DNA from: Candidatus Woesearchaeota archaeon
GTDB lineage: Archaea > Nanobdellota > Nanobdellia > Woesearchaeales > WJKV01
Direction: 5' to 3'
Assembly: GCA_014728875.1 (NCBI GenBank)
Contig: WJKV01000110.1
Span: 1 to 5,780, forward strand
DNA length: 5,780 nt
Positions 5,414-5,780 of the stretch are shown piece by piece (the stretch's first letter is position 1; the number at the start of each line of letters is the position of its first letter). The notes under the pieces were generated by a model. That model was not told where the DNA came from, did not search any database, and saw nothing but the letters and a program-made list of their open reading frames with translations. The translations under genes were made by a program, and so were the position numbers.

Positions 5414-5557
5414 TCATCTCCCGCCAAAATAAATATTCTTTATTTTCTTGTCTTTTAATATATTTTTTCCGCCTTTCAATGCGATCTTTCCGTCTTCTAA
5501 AATGTAGGTTCTGTCGCGGTCTTCACTATTGATTGTCAGCTGTGCGAACATCCCCAT
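5414..5557 (-). CDS. Small ORF resembling the C-terminal tail of LivF-type ABC ATPases; possible remnant
   Basis: This 47-codon minus ORF runs from ATG 5557 to TGA 5414-5416; its stop directly abuts the radA TAA (5411-5413). Residues 16-47 (RTYILEDGKIALKGG, then KNIL...KNIYFGGR) resemble the last 30 or so residues of branched-chain amino-acid ABC ATPases (typically DR.YVLE.GRIVLEG...LL....V...YLGG). Nothing before it encodes the P-loop, signature or Walker B: the frame meets a stop about 33 bases upstream of the ATG. It could be the decayed end of an ABC ATPase gene, a free-standing microprotein, or a chance match. A TATA-like box lies about 37 bases upstream of the start. An alternative start at codon 3 (ATG 5551) exists. 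Confidence 0.4.
   Translation of the reverse strand: MGMFAQLTINSEDRDRTYILEDGKIALKGGKNILKDKKIKNIYFGGR
5435..5468 (+). terminator. T-rich terminator region after radA
   Basis: Several oligo-T runs (CTTTATTTTC, TCTTTTAA, TATTTTTTCC) follow radA on the plus strand within 60 bases of its stop. They suit archaeal oligo-T termination, although they lie antisense to the small ORF. Confidence 0.4.
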
Positions 5558-5589
5558 TTTGCTTCTTTTATCTGTTTGAATTTTTTAAC

Positions 5590-5598
5590 ATTTATAAA
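5590..5598 (-). promoter_or_regulatory. TATA-like box for the 47-codon minus ORF
   Basis: TTTATAAAT on the minus strand predicts a transcript start near 5567, about ten bases before ATG 5557. The whole 5581-5635 stretch is AT-rich, so chance occurrence is possible. Confidence 0.3.
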
Positions 5599-5625
5599 TA
5601 TATATGTATAGAATTGACAACAAGC

Positions 5626-5633
5626 TTTAAATA
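5626..5633 (+). promoter_or_regulatory. TATA box of the RNase Z gene
   Basis: TTTAAATA is centred 27-28 bases before ATG 5657, implying a leaderless message. It is identical to the radA box, and no Shine-Dalgarno precedes the gene. Confidence 0.5.
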
Positions 5634-5656
5634 CTATTCTGGGTTGTTTTGTCAGT

Positions 5657-5780
5657 ATGATGGAACTGATTTTTTTGGGAACGAGCAGCATGGTGCCGAC
5701 AAAGGAAAGAAACCATACCTCTCTTTTGGTTAGATGTAAGAATTATGATATTTTGATTGATTGCGGAGAAGGCACGCAAA
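5657..5780 (+). CDS. rnz: Ribonuclease Z (tRNase Z), 5' part only
   Basis: About 40 codons are present before the right edge. The translation begins ELIFLGTSSMVPTKERNHTS and continues LLVRCKNYDILIDCGEGTQ. This is the characteristic start of tRNase Z, the metallo-beta-lactamase-fold endonuclease that removes the 3' trailer from tRNA precursors: first strand with FLGTS, PTKERN loop, then DCGEGTQ. The metal-binding HxHxDH motif would follow just outside the window. Tandem ATGs occur at 5657 and 5660. Family alignment favours 5660 (MELIFLGTS), while the promoter position allows either as a leaderless start. It is divergent from the small minus ORF and separate from radA. Confidence 0.93.
   Translation, partial: MMELIFLGTSSMVPTKERNHTSLLVRCKNYDILIDCGEGTQ

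Noticed and set aside
1..5780. CRISPR arrays, insertion sequences or attachment sites
   Set aside because: No regularly spaced repeats, transposase motifs, terminal inverted repeats or target duplications were seen.

Overview
The window looks archaeal, most likely from a DPANN-type lineage (Woesearchaeota, Pacearchaeota or similar). Seen directly: an archaeal-type RadA recombinase, the start of an archaeal/bacterial-type tRNase Z, TTTAAATA- or TATATA-like boxes about 25-30 bases before gene starts, several apparently leaderless genes, and GGTGAT/GAGGTG ribosome-binding sites. The lineage itself is inferred, from the compact layout, the Cys-rich lipoprotein with a PKD-like domain, and a small C-terminal helical domain I associate with DPANN/CPR proteins. 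No taxonomic search was possible.

Layout. Minus strand, 3234 to 1: an envelope cluster made of a signal-peptide/coiled-coil/one-TM protein (3234-2599), a SpoIIM-family polytopic membrane protein (2591-1629) seven bases later, and, from its own promoter, a large secreted lipoprotein (1549 to beyond base 1). Plus strand, 3325-4127: a divergent two-gene operon with a DUF457/YdjM-like membrane metal-dependent hydrolase and a DUF2087 protein. Positions 4128-4387 hold no convincing gene but contain a GC-rich, hairpin-forming island (about 4190-4325) between two TATA-like boxes, a candidate non-coding RNA. Next is radA (4388-5413, plus). A 47-codon minus ORF (5557-5414) abuts its stop codon and resembles the C-terminal tail of LivF-type ABC ATPases. 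The 5' end of an RNase Z gene (5657 onward, plus) runs off the right edge.

How the genes may work together. The three minus-strand proteins all reach the cell exterior. Each carries a run of four or five prolines in a segment predicted to lie outside the membrane, which suggests one envelope assembly or a shared binding partner. This is the most interesting lead in the window. The right half is housekeeping (recombination, tRNA 3' processing), with two unusual residues at otherwise conserved RadA motifs and the possible ncRNA upstream of radA.
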